A stretch of 43,171 nucleotides of DNA from positions 1-43,171 of the forward strand of contig JABCZW010000020.1 of NCBI GenBank assembly GCA_013289475.1, written 5' to 3'. The DNA comes from Bacteroidota bacterium. Its GTDB lineage: Bacteria; Bacteroidota; Bacteroidia; JABEUT01. The position numbers and the translations under genes are program-made. Shown one piece after another: positions 17,490 to 26,200 of the stretch. Positions within the stretch are counted from its first letter, which is position 1, and each line of letters starts with the position of its first letter. The notes beneath the pieces are model-generated. The model was given only the letters and a program-made list of their open reading frames with translations. It did no database searches and was not told the DNA's origin.

Positions 17490-18296
17490 ATGCAACCCTT
17501 ATTAATTCTAATACTATTCTTTTCTTTTACCCTTTCTGCGTTTGCGCAACAACCCGAATATCCCGATAGCGGCTTTACTAATAAAGCTGAGGCTAGGAAT
17601 TTAAAAGTACATGGTAAAAAAGAGGGTAAATGGTATAAACGTGTTGGATGGTATGAGCCCGGTTCAATTTCAATTCCGGCAGAAGCAACCGACGCAAATA
17701 TTAATGATTGGTATACCTTGACGGTATATAAACAAGGCAAGCCTTATGGTATTGCAAGAAGGTACGATTGGAAAGGTATATTAGAGAGGGTAAGTCCCTA
17801 CGTAAACGGTAAAAGGACCGGGACAGAAAAGCAATATTACATAAGTGGTAAATTATTTCGACTGACTAAATACAGGAATGATACTATACTCGATACCGCC
17901 TATGGTTATTGGGAGAATGGAACATTAGAAGATAGAGTAATATATAGGAATGGCGAAAGAAATGGTGTTGAAAAATGTTATTGCGACAGCGGCGCATTGT
18001 GTTCGGAATACCCCTGGGTGAATGATACATTGGATGGAGTTTATAAAACATATTATGTTGATGGAAAACCCGCAATAGTATGTCCATATGTTAAGGGCCA
18101 GTTCGATGGTGCAGATATGGAGTATTATCAAGACGGGACTATTCAACGTGAATCCTTCCACATTAAAGGAATGCCTGTAGGAACCTGGAAGGAATTTTAT
18201 AAAAACGGGAAAGTTAAATCGGTGCGAAGATACAACAATGGAGCTTTTTTAGGAGGAGAAGACTACGATGAAAACGGTGATGAAATAACCTATTAG
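17490..18296 (+). CDS. Exported MORN-repeat (YwqK-like) protein
   Basis: The 268-residue protein has a signal peptide ending SAFAQQ and at least six MORN-variant units with the pattern G-x-x-x-x-Y-x-x-G-x-L, e.g. NGKRTGTEKQYYISGKLFR, NGERNGVEKCYCDSGAL, VGTWKEFYKNGKVKSVRRY. Such units form stacked beta hairpins and serve binding or scaffold roles; no catalytic residues are evident. It belongs to the array of exported proteins and its stop is one base from the next start codon. The DNA encoding its last residues (YDENGDEI) recurs as a relic at 19327-19350, and its signal-peptide DNA resembles that of three neighbours. Confidence 0.8.
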   Translation: MQPLLILILFFSFTLSAFAQQPEYPDSGFTNKAEARNLKVHGKKEGKWYKRVGWYEPGSISIPAEATDANINDWYTLTVYKQGKPYGIARRYDWKGILERVSPYVNGKRTGTEKQYYISGKLFRLTKYRNDTILDTAYGYWENGTLEDRVIYRNGERNGVEKCYCDSGALCSEYPWVNDTLDGVYKTYYVDGKPAIVCPYVKGQFDGADMEYYQDGTIQRESFHIKGMPVGTWKEFYKNGKVKSVRRYNNGAFLGGEDYDENGDEITY

Positions 18297-18297
18297 C

Positions 18298-18810
18298 ATG
18301 AAACCCATTCTAATATTAATATTATTCTTTATTGTACCATGCTGTAAAGCACAGGATAGCATTTCAGGTATTGACCGTAACACTAACGTATCGCTTATTT
18401 ACAAAATGCTTCAGGGTAAGTGGGAACTTGTTTCCGATACCAACAATAAACTATCATTTAAGGGTAAGAATGCTATGTCAATTTATTATAATCCTTATAA
18501 GAAAGAGTATGATACTGAGAAATGCAAGTATGTTATATTGTTTTACGATACTGCCTATGACCATTATCTGGAATCTGGAGGGAACCAAGATCATTACCCG
18601 CACAAAAGCTACGAGTACCCTGGACGGGAATCAGATTATAATTTGATACATTGTGATGTAGATATTTCCCCAACTGACAGTTATTTTATTTTTGGATGCT
18701 GCGTATTTGAAGGTGTTTATTCTATCGGCAAGAATTATCTGCGCCTATGGGTAGGGAATTCTTCAAAATTTAAGAATGGGTCAAGAGTTTTTAAACGAAT
18801 CACAAAATAA
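18298..18810 (+). CDS. Small exported protein, lipocalin-like start (unknown)
   Basis: The 170-residue protein begins MKPILILILFFIVPCCKAQ, a signal peptide with cysteines near its end, so it may be either a lipoprotein or a soluble exported protein. The mature part starts with LQGKWELVSDTNNKLSFKG, which resembles the opening strand of lipocalin-like domains (GKWxLV). A Cys pair (FGCCVF) and the ending GSRVFKRITK are also seen. Function is not recognised. It sits one base after the MORN gene and one base before the next start codon, so it must be translated from the same transcript. Confidence 0.7.
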   Translation: MKPILILILFFIVPCCKAQDSISGIDRNTNVSLIYKMLQGKWELVSDTNNKLSFKGKNAMSIYYNPYKKEYDTEKCKYVILFYDTAYDHYLESGGNQDHYPHKSYEYPGRESDYNLIHCDVDISPTDSYFIFGCCVFEGVYSIGKNYLRLWVGNSSKFKNGSRVFKRITK

Positions 18811-18811
18811 T

Positions 18812-19300
18812 ATGAAGCCCCTCTTTATTCTAATAATAGCCCTTTCTTTTACCCTTACTGTTTTTGGGCAGCAGGATAGTACGATTAGTGCAGTCCACTA
18901 TAAAACCCAACATTTTGACTGTGCCATTTTCCCTTCAAGCTCTTGGGCATTGGTTTTCGGCCAAAAGAGATTTACTCCCAATAAACAGGATATTGATACA
19001 GCGGAAACAGCATTAAAAGTTCAATTACAATGTTTAAATACACCTCAAATTAACCAAGGAGGCGATTGCCCAGTTATTCATAAGAATTTGAGGAAATATA
19101 GTCGGCAATATTTTGGATATGTTGATAGTGCTGGCCATAGAATACTGTACATAAATTGCGTATGGAAAAGCGATGACTCCTATAAAAATTTCACAAAAAG
19201 CTTTATTGATGTAATGGATGGATGTAGTTTTTATTGGCATGTAAGATTTGACCTTGATGCACATAAATTATTTGACCTTTACGTTAACGGAAGAGCATGA
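18812..19300 (+). CDS. Small exported protein of unknown function
   Basis: The 162-residue product has a signal peptide (MKPLFILIIALSFTLTVFGQ) and a mature part with several cysteines (for example QCLNTP, GGDCPVIHK, INCVWKS, DGCSFYW) and the segment YFGYVDSAGHRILYINC. I do not recognise the family. The start at 18812 was preferred over 18776 because it begins the signal peptide and avoids overlap with the gene before. Its first 63 bases match those of the gene at 19355 in 56 positions while the rest is unrelated. Confidence 0.7.
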   Translation: MKPLFILIIALSFTLTVFGQQDSTISAVHYKTQHFDCAIFPSSSWALVFGQKRFTPNKQDIDTAETALKVQLQCLNTPQINQGGDCPVIHKNLRKYSRQYFGYVDSAGHRILYINCVWKSDDSYKNFTKSFIDVMDGCSFYWHVRFDLDAHKLFDLYVNGRA

Positions 19301-19304
19301 TATT

Positions 19305-19323
19305 TATCGTTCTGTAAACGATA
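19305..19323. repeat. Small hairpin between two array genes
   Basis: TATCGTT (19305-19311) pairs with AACGATA (19317-19323) around CTGTA. A weak attenuator or terminator is possible, though no T-run follows. Confidence 0.4.
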
Positions 19324-19326
19324 AAA

Positions 19327-19350
19327 TACGATGAAAACAGCAATGAAATA
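19327..19350 (+). pseudogene. Relic of a MORN-gene 3' end
   Basis: These 24 bases match 18264-18287, the end of the MORN gene (YDENGDEI), at 21 positions, and in both places a signal-peptide ATG of the next gene follows within a few bases. Here the frame is preceded by an in-frame TAA at 19315, so only a remnant is left. Confidence 0.55.
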
Positions 19351-19354
19351 AAAC

Positions 19355-20164
19355 ATGAAGCCCTTTTTGATTCTAATACTATCCCTTTCTTTTACCCTTA
19401 CCGCTTTTGGGCAGCAGAAAAGCAAGATTGCTACTAAAGCAAAGGCAAAAAGCCAACAAGACACGATAAACTTTTATTCCCAAATTAAAGATTTCAACCT
19501 GGCCATAATATTTTCACCCGATAGTTTTTCTGCAACAGATCCCTGGGCGCATAGAATTAGAGTAAAAAGAGATGAGCCGCTTGGATGTATTGACACTAAC
19601 TACACTCGGTTTTATATTCACATCATTTCAGCGACAAAGAATAAAGATAACCCCTACGAATACGAAATAATTGGTAGGACAAAAGTGAAAAATAATATTT
19701 GTGATTTTAAGGGAACAATAACTTTTAAGAAAGCAGAAGTTTATACTTCTGAGGAGTTTCCTAAATTCAAAGTAGGCTTTGCAGTGGGTGAAATACTATT
19801 CTACGAAGACACAAATCAAGTCGGTTCAGGTGTAATTAAGGGTAAAATGATGACTTATTTTTATATTGATAAAAAAGGCCAACCTAAGTATAATTCATTG
19901 GAATGGGGTGCTGACGCTTTTTTTAATAATGAAGTTGTGTGCAATTGGACAAGTTACAAAACAAAAAGAACAAAAAAATGTAGCTGGGGTGATTATAGAA
20001 TACCGGAATCTGGTGACCTTGATATGGGGGCTGCTATGTTTAGCCCATCTGACAAGTACTTAAAAAATGGCTGGGAGGATTATAGACTTTCTTTGTTTGG
20101 AGATGATAGTAGTGCAGTAAAAAAAGCAAACCAAATTGAAGCTTATCAATGGTGGAAGAAATAA
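19355..20164 (+). CDS. Exported protein of unknown function
   Basis: The 269-residue product starts with the same kind of signal peptide as its neighbours (MKPFLILILSLSFTLTAFGQ), then a Lys-rich stretch and a mostly beta-like body. It carries aromatic motifs such as YIDKKGQPKYNSLEWGADAF, VVCNWTSYKTKRTKKCSWG and a C-terminal NGWEDYRLSLFGDD. No family is recognised. It is the last gene of the array and converges with the BNR protein gene after an 11-base gap, with no evident terminator. It is set apart from the previous gene by 54 bases holding a hairpin and a MORN relic. Confidence 0.7.
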   Translation: MKPFLILILSLSFTLTAFGQQKSKIATKAKAKSQQDTINFYSQIKDFNLAIIFSPDSFSATDPWAHRIRVKRDEPLGCIDTNYTRFYIHIISATKNKDNPYEYEIIGRTKVKNNICDFKGTITFKKAEVYTSEEFPKFKVGFAVGEILFYEDTNQVGSGVIKGKMMTYFYIDKKGQPKYNSLEWGADAFFNNEVVCNWTSYKTKRTKKCSWGDYRIPESGDLDMGAAMFSPSDKYLKNGWEDYRLSLFGDDSSAVKKANQIEAYQWWKK

Positions 20165-20175
20165 AGCAATAATTA

Positions 20176-23100
20176 TCAATACACCCTGTCGAATCCAGCC
20201 TTTTTCAATTGTTCATCAATTTTCATCTGCTCTAATCTAAGATCGCGCCATTTTGTCAGTATAAGCATATAGTCTTTTTGTATAGCAGCTACAGCATCAA
20301 CACATTGCCTGGTAGGGGCTAAATCAACCCCGTTTATTTCATCAAACAATACCTTCAGTTTATAGTCTAATTTGCCCATGTAAAGTGAGTCGCAATTTCT
20401 CACAAAGGTTTTCAAGGTATCTATTAGTGGCCCGGTAATTTTCGGGAGCAATGTTTTTACTTGCGCTTTTATCGATTCAATTTGTTTTAATGCTTCCACC
20501 GTCATTTTTCTGTCGGTATAACACATGCTCGATAAATCAAACTGCTGCATAATGGCAGGTATTGGAGTCTTAACACGCGGGTCCATTTTTATTTCAATGG
20601 TCTGTGCGTATTTTTGCCCGTTTACGGTAAGTGTAATAATATAAAAGCCCGGTTTAACCCAAGGTGAGGTAGGGGCAGGGGCAGTTTCGCCAACAGTTGC
20701 AGAAATAGGATATTCAGGTGCAACATTAAGCGGGGTGTAACGCATATCCCACAAAAAGCGGTGCGAGCCCGAATCAGCAGAAAGTATTTGCTGCGGCCTA
20801 ACCCAGTACAAAGGAATATTTACAGGCGGAATTTTGTACATAGTATCCTTGCTGCTGTAATGGCGTATCAGTCCACCGCTATGTGTGGTTATATCAATCG
20901 TAACCTCACTGGTTGAATTAGCAGAGAGGTAATAATCAATAATAGCTCCGTCAGGCGGGTTCTTTCCTGCAGGCTCGTCGGCAGGCAGGGGAGTGTCGGG
21001 ATACATATCCCAACGCACACGGTAGCTTGGCTCGGGTTTATATAATACAGCATTTTGTTTCGCAGTTTCTTTCGTTACTTGCCTTAAAGGAGTAATATCA
21101 TCCAGTATCCAAAAGGAACGTCCATGTGTTGCAACCACCAGGTCATTATCTTTTATTACCAAATCGCGAATGGAAGAACATGGCATATTCAACCGTAACG
21201 ATTGCCAGTGTGCACCATCATCAAAGGAAACATAAGTCATTCTTTCAGAGCCCGCGAATAATAATCCTTTACGTAATGGGTCTTCTTTGACCACGTTAAT
21301 AGGATCATCGGGTAAACCGTTTACAATTTCTTTCCATGTTGCGCCGCCATCTATGGTTTTGTAAATATGCGGGCGCAGGTCATCCAGTTTCGAACGGTTA
21401 ACGGCTGCATAAGCACAATTAACATCTGTATGGCTAGCATCCATCAGGCAAATTTTGCTCCAGCAGGTAATGGCTGCAGGAGTTACATTCTTCCATGTCT
21501 TTCCTCCGTCGCGGGTAACCTGTATATAGCCGTCATCGGTTCCTGCCCATATGGTATTACTGTCCAATGGAGATGGAGCAAGTGTATATATCACTCCGCG
21601 TGTAGGCATCTTAATTAATGAATCAGAAGTGTATACTCCTACGTTTTTCGGCAGGTCATACTTTTGACGAGTAAGATCAGGACTGATGGTTTGCCATGAA
21701 TTGCCACCGTCGTGCGTTTTAAAAACTACGTTACCTGCAAAGTACAATGTCTTATTATCAATGGTGGAGAATACAATAGGCGCAGTGCGTAAAAAACGGT
21801 ATTTGCCTGTGCGCGTTGCATCCGGAGAAATATCCTGAACCTGCCCGGTGCGCTTATCATATTTCGAGATCTTTCCGCCATAAACAATATTCGGATCCAT
21901 AGGGTCAGCGACTACATAACCATATTCTTCGGCTGCTACCGGGTGCCATTCGCGTATAGTTATTCCACCGTCGTTTCCGCGCGATGCAATACCCACCGAA
22001 CCGCTTTCCTGCTGGCCACTGTAAACATTATAAGGGAATGCATTATCGGCGCTAACATGATACAATTGTGCTGTAGGCTGGTTATACCACGAACCCCATG
22101 TTTCTCCTCCGTTAACTGTAACTGCCGCACCCTGGTCGCCTGCCAAAAGCATTACATTAGTATTGTCGGGGTTTATCCAAAGCCTGTGGTAATCATCTCC
22201 GCCCGGTGCACCTTTAAAGCCTTTCCATGTTTTACCCGCATCGGTCGATTTCCATACCACTACATTCACATCATAAACTACATCTGCATTTTTAGGGTCA
22301 ACTCTTACTTCAGCAAAGTCATCGCCACGATCCCATAGCCTCATATCGTCACTTAATAATATCCATGTATTTCCACCATCATCGCTGCGGTATTCGCCTC
22401 CGCCTTTTTTTGAATCTACGGTTGCATATAAGCGGTTATGGTTGCTTGGCGCAATACAAAATCCAATTCTCCCTAAGCCTTGTTCACCTGTAGGCAATCC
22501 GCCCGATAGTTTTTTCCATGTCGTACCTCCGTCTTCCGATTTATACAAACCGCTCTTAGGCCCACTGAAATAACAATTTTCCCATGGCCCGTTCCTTGCC
22601 ATAAATAAATCGGCATAAACTATTTGGGTATTTGTCGGGTCAATAGTAACCTGTATAGCTCCCGTGTTTTCATCAACATATAAAACCTTTTGCCATGTCT
22701 TTCCTCCATCAGTAGTGCGGTAAACGCCACGTTCTGCGTTGGGTCCGTAGGGATGCCCAAGGGCAGCTACAAAAACTTTGTTCTCATCTTTCGGATCAAT
22801 GGCAAGGCCGCCAATTTGCTGCGCATCACTAAGCCCGAGGTGCATCCATGTTTTACCTGCATCGGTAGATTTATACATTCCATCACCTACTGAAAGGTCG
22901 GGGCGCTGAACGCCCTCGCCGCTGCCAACATACAATATATTTGGGTTTGATGGTGCAACCGCCACATCGCCAATTGAGCCAACAGGCAATGAATCGAATA
23001 TTGGGTTCCATGTTCTGCCATAATCATCGGTTTTCCAAACTCCTCCGTCGTTAACACCAATATAAAATACATTCGGCTGCTGAGCCACACCGCAAGCGCC

Positions 23101-23247
23101 TACTGTTCGCCCGCCACGGTATGGGCCAATCATCCTCCACTTCATGCAATTGAATAAAGAGGGGTTCAATGTTTGTGCAAATGAATACGATGAAAGCGAA
23201 ATAAGGAGAACAACAAGAAATGACTTATGGAGTTTTTCGATTTTCAT
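20176..23247 (-). CDS. Exported BNR / sortilin-type beta-propeller protein
   Basis: The 1023-residue protein has a signal peptide (ending SYSFAQ). Residues from about 30 to 700 carry many Asp-box-like turns of the form S-x-D-x-G-x-T-W (for example STDAGKTWMHLG, TTDGGKTWQKV, SEDGGTTWKKL, THDGGNSWQTI), as in BNR and VPS10/sortilin beta-propellers. It is probably a two-propeller protein followed by an Ig-like region (RFLWDMRYTPLNVAPEYP, then GFYIITLTVNGQKY) and a helical tail. Relatives are labelled glycosyl hydrolases, but no catalytic site can be shown. The C-terminus (KKAGFDRVY) lacks a type IX secretion sorting domain. It is the last gene of a long minus-strand train. Confidence 0.86.
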   Translation of the reverse strand: MKIEKLHKSFLVVLLISLSSYSFAQTLNPSLFNCMKWRMIGPYRGGRTVGACGVAQQPNVFYIGVNDGGVWKTDDYGRTWNPIFDSLPVGSIGDVAVAPSNPNILYVGSGEGVQRPDLSVGDGMYKSTDAGKTWMHLGLSDAQQIGGLAIDPKDENKVFVAALGHPYGPNAERGVYRTTDGGKTWQKVLYVDENTGAIQVTIDPTNTQIVYADLFMARNGPWENCYFSGPKSGLYKSEDGGTTWKKLSGGLPTGEQGLGRIGFCIAPSNHNRLYATVDSKKGGGEYRSDDGGNTWILLSDDMRLWDRGDDFAEVRVDPKNADVVYDVNVVVWKSTDAGKTWKGFKGAPGGDDYHRLWINPDNTNVMLLAGDQGAAVTVNGGETWGSWYNQPTAQLYHVSADNAFPYNVYSGQQESGSVGIASRGNDGGITIREWHPVAAEEYGYVVADPMDPNIVYGGKISKYDKRTGQVQDISPDATRTGKYRFLRTAPIVFSTIDNKTLYFAGNVVFKTHDGGNSWQTISPDLTRQKYDLPKNVGVYTSDSLIKMPTRGVIYTLAPSPLDSNTIWAGTDDGYIQVTRDGGKTWKNVTPAAITCWSKICLMDASHTDVNCAYAAVNRSKLDDLRPHIYKTIDGGATWKEIVNGLPDDPINVVKEDPLRKGLLFAGSERMTYVSFDDGAHWQSLRLNMPCSSIRDLVIKDNDLVVATHGRSFWILDDITPLRQVTKETAKQNAVLYKPEPSYRVRWDMYPDTPLPADEPAGKNPPDGAIIDYYLSANSTSEVTIDITTHSGGLIRHYSSKDTMYKIPPVNIPLYWVRPQQILSADSGSHRFLWDMRYTPLNVAPEYPISATVGETAPAPTSPWVKPGFYIITLTVNGQKYAQTIEIKMDPRVKTPIPAIMQQFDLSSMCYTDRKMTVEALKQIESIKAQVKTLLPKITGPLIDTLKTFVRNCDSLYMGKLDYKLKVLFDEINGVDLAPTRQCVDAVAAIQKDYMLILTKWRDLRLEQMKIDEQLKKAGFDRVY

Positions 23248-23275
23248 ATCGGGGTTTGAAATTTAAAAATGCAGA

Positions 23276-26200
23276 TCAGTTCCCTCCGTTATTATCGCTA
23301 TCGGTAGAGAATTTCCTTAAGAACATTGTCTTTTTAGTTCCGGCAGAAGACTGATCGTTAAAAGTGAATTTGCCTTTATCTGTCTTGGTTTCTTTCTTAT
23401 CGCTCTTAAGTGATGATATGGCAGTATTGAAATCGTTGTTGGATGAATATACCTGCATAAACCCGTTTACATAGTTAAAGTAATACCAGTGCTGCGGGTC
23501 AATTTCTATGTAAATATTTATTTCATCGGCACCACGCTTCTTCTTAAATTCAATTTTACCATCGCAGAGTTTATTTATTGAAGTCTTGCCAATGCCGCCT
23601 ACACCAATTTTTCCTACAGAAACATAAGAACGTGTCTGCTGGTTCCATTTCATATCAAGCTGGCTGAAGAACAAAGTAGATTGCAGCGCTTTAGGTGTTT
23701 TCTTGGCTTTGCCGTAAAGCGTTAAGTCCGATATGAATTTGTCGGCATCTTCTTTACCCAACAATTGGCGAAGATTTTTCTGCACATCGCCTTTGCTTAC
23801 GTCAATAGGCTTAAGAGCGCCGTTATTACTAAAATCGCTTGCCATTTTATCAAGCGCTCCGTCATCAAAAAAGAAGTTGAGCAGTACCATCAGCTTGGCC
23901 TCAACCGAATCGCGCACCAGGTAATCGGTCACATTTCCAACTGTTTTCATATCAACCGGGCCGTAGTCGGGGCCAAGGTTCATTACACCCTCGCCATAAA
24001 GAATGCAGCGGCGTGTATCGAGGCTCACGTAATTACCCTGCAACGATTGCTCTATAAGTTTTTCATTACTCGATATCCTGTATTGTTGCGAAGGTTTATC
24101 GAAAGCCAAATAGCCACTGTCTGGCAATAGCACAACATCTTTTTTGCCATTAATAACCGGCGACAGGAATGCCCCGTACATATGCATGGAATCGGTTACT
24201 GCCAGCACAGGAGATGCGGCAAGCGGCACATTGTTTTCGTTTACAGGGTTACCCAGTATAGGTATTTCTACATTGTTGGGGTCAATCTGTGATGCGAACT
24301 TAACCCAGGCAATTTTAATTTCGTTACACTGGTGCATAATACGCGCCTCGCCATCAAAATACAGGAAGGGTGCCGTAGCCTTTAATGTTATACCGCCTTT
24401 GTAACTGAAATTAGGGCTGAGGTTAAAATGCGATGAGTCTACAATGGTAGTATTGGCAACTGTTTGGTGTGTAGTATCTACGTGTATGTTGCTGAAATAA
24501 ATTGCTTTCTTGTTTTTTATTTCATCTACATAATCGTAGTAACCGGAACCACTATAATTTTTTCGCGAAGTAATACTTAAGTCGGCACCGTAAATATGGT
24601 GGTACCTGGTAACCGTGTTGGCAGTTATTTCAGCCCGTATAAGAGGTTCCATTATTGCATTTTTATGCACCAGTATTTTACCGCTGTCTGGCACAATTTG
24701 GGCATCGGCAACATCAATAAAAGGGACTTTTTGCGCAGTGATCAGGTAATCTTTAATACTAAACCTTGCCGAAGGAGCTATGAACTGGAGGGAATCTTGT
24801 TTAGGATCAACCGATATAAATTTAGCTCCCGAGAATTGCAATTCCTTACCCTGTACTTGGGCAGTTTGTTTTTTGCTCGAACTCAATTCAAGTTGGTCCT
24901 GGTTCATATACCACTTAAATTCGTCCATAAAAGCTATGTACTCATTCTCAGGAAACTTAACCACAGAGCCACCGCCATTTGACTTAAATTCACCCATTTG
25001 TAATTGGAAATCTATATCGGCGCTCATGTTATTGGTGGCAAACGCAATGCCCGAATTATCAGTTGCTTCCAGGCTAAAGTCCGCTGTATCGGCAGTAAAC
25101 TTATGTTGTTTGAATTTAATAAGTTTGGAGGTAAGGCTGGCTTTCAGAAAGTCCACTTCTCCGTTACCCGAAAGTAAATCGGGCTGCAAATCTAACATGC
25201 CATGAAAAACACTTTGATTGGGGCCGGTATAAATAAGGAACGGAGATTTTATATCGCTGATGGCCATATGGTCCAACTTCGGCATCCAGTGTTCACGCAC
25301 AGTATCGCCCGTTACTGTAGGAAACTCGGGATCGGTTTTTTGTTCATTAATTACAAATTTATTAGCAATAGCGTTCATCGAATCGGGATAGAATGTAAAG
25401 TCGTTCGACTTTGAAACAGAGGTAACATAATTAATTGTTCCATCACCTTTTAATCCTTTATTGCTTAGTTTCAGCTTGCTGTAAAATTTGCCTTTACCGC
25501 TATATAATGAGAGGCCATCTGCAGGTGCATCGTGTATAAAACCAAGAGAGTAGTCGGGTTGCAACTTGAGTACTTCACGCATTTCAGGCACAATATCTGC
25601 CGAGGCAAATGTTCCGCCAAAGTGCAATCCTGCATTACTAAACCTGTTCAAGCTATCAATAACAAAGGGATCAAGCTTGAAATAGAAATTATCTTTTTTA
25701 TAAACTCCGCCTTGTACGGTTTTCTTATTATAAAATACAAACGAATTTGTATCACTGGTTAATATAGGGTATTGGTGATATGGCTTAAATCCCGACTTAT
25801 TGTTGGGATTATCAAGCGCAATTTCTCCGCTTACGTGCTCAATAACACTTTTTACGGGGACAAGATAATGTTCGCCTTTTGGGTTTGTTTCGTATGACTC
25901 GGCCTGTATACGTATTGAGTCGGTCATGTTCATTTTGATTTTAAAATCATCATACCTGAAATCAAAATGCTTGCCATAAAAATCGAAGCGGCCGGCATGC
26001 ACATTCCCGCCAAAAGTTGCATTACGGTTTTTATGCAGTACTACCTGCTGGTCCTTAGGGTATATGTATACGTTCTCTGAATCGCTTACTATAATAACTT
26101 TAATACCATTCATGGTAATATCATTTGTCAGCAAGTCCATTACTCCGTTGTCAACTCCTCTGCCCGGGTTTTCTGAGTGGTAATCTAAAACATCATAATC

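Noticed and set aside
20176..23247. Type IX secretion sorting domain on the BNR protein
   Set aside because: The C-terminus is a charged helical tail (KKAGFDRVY) without the usual conserved beta-strand motifs.
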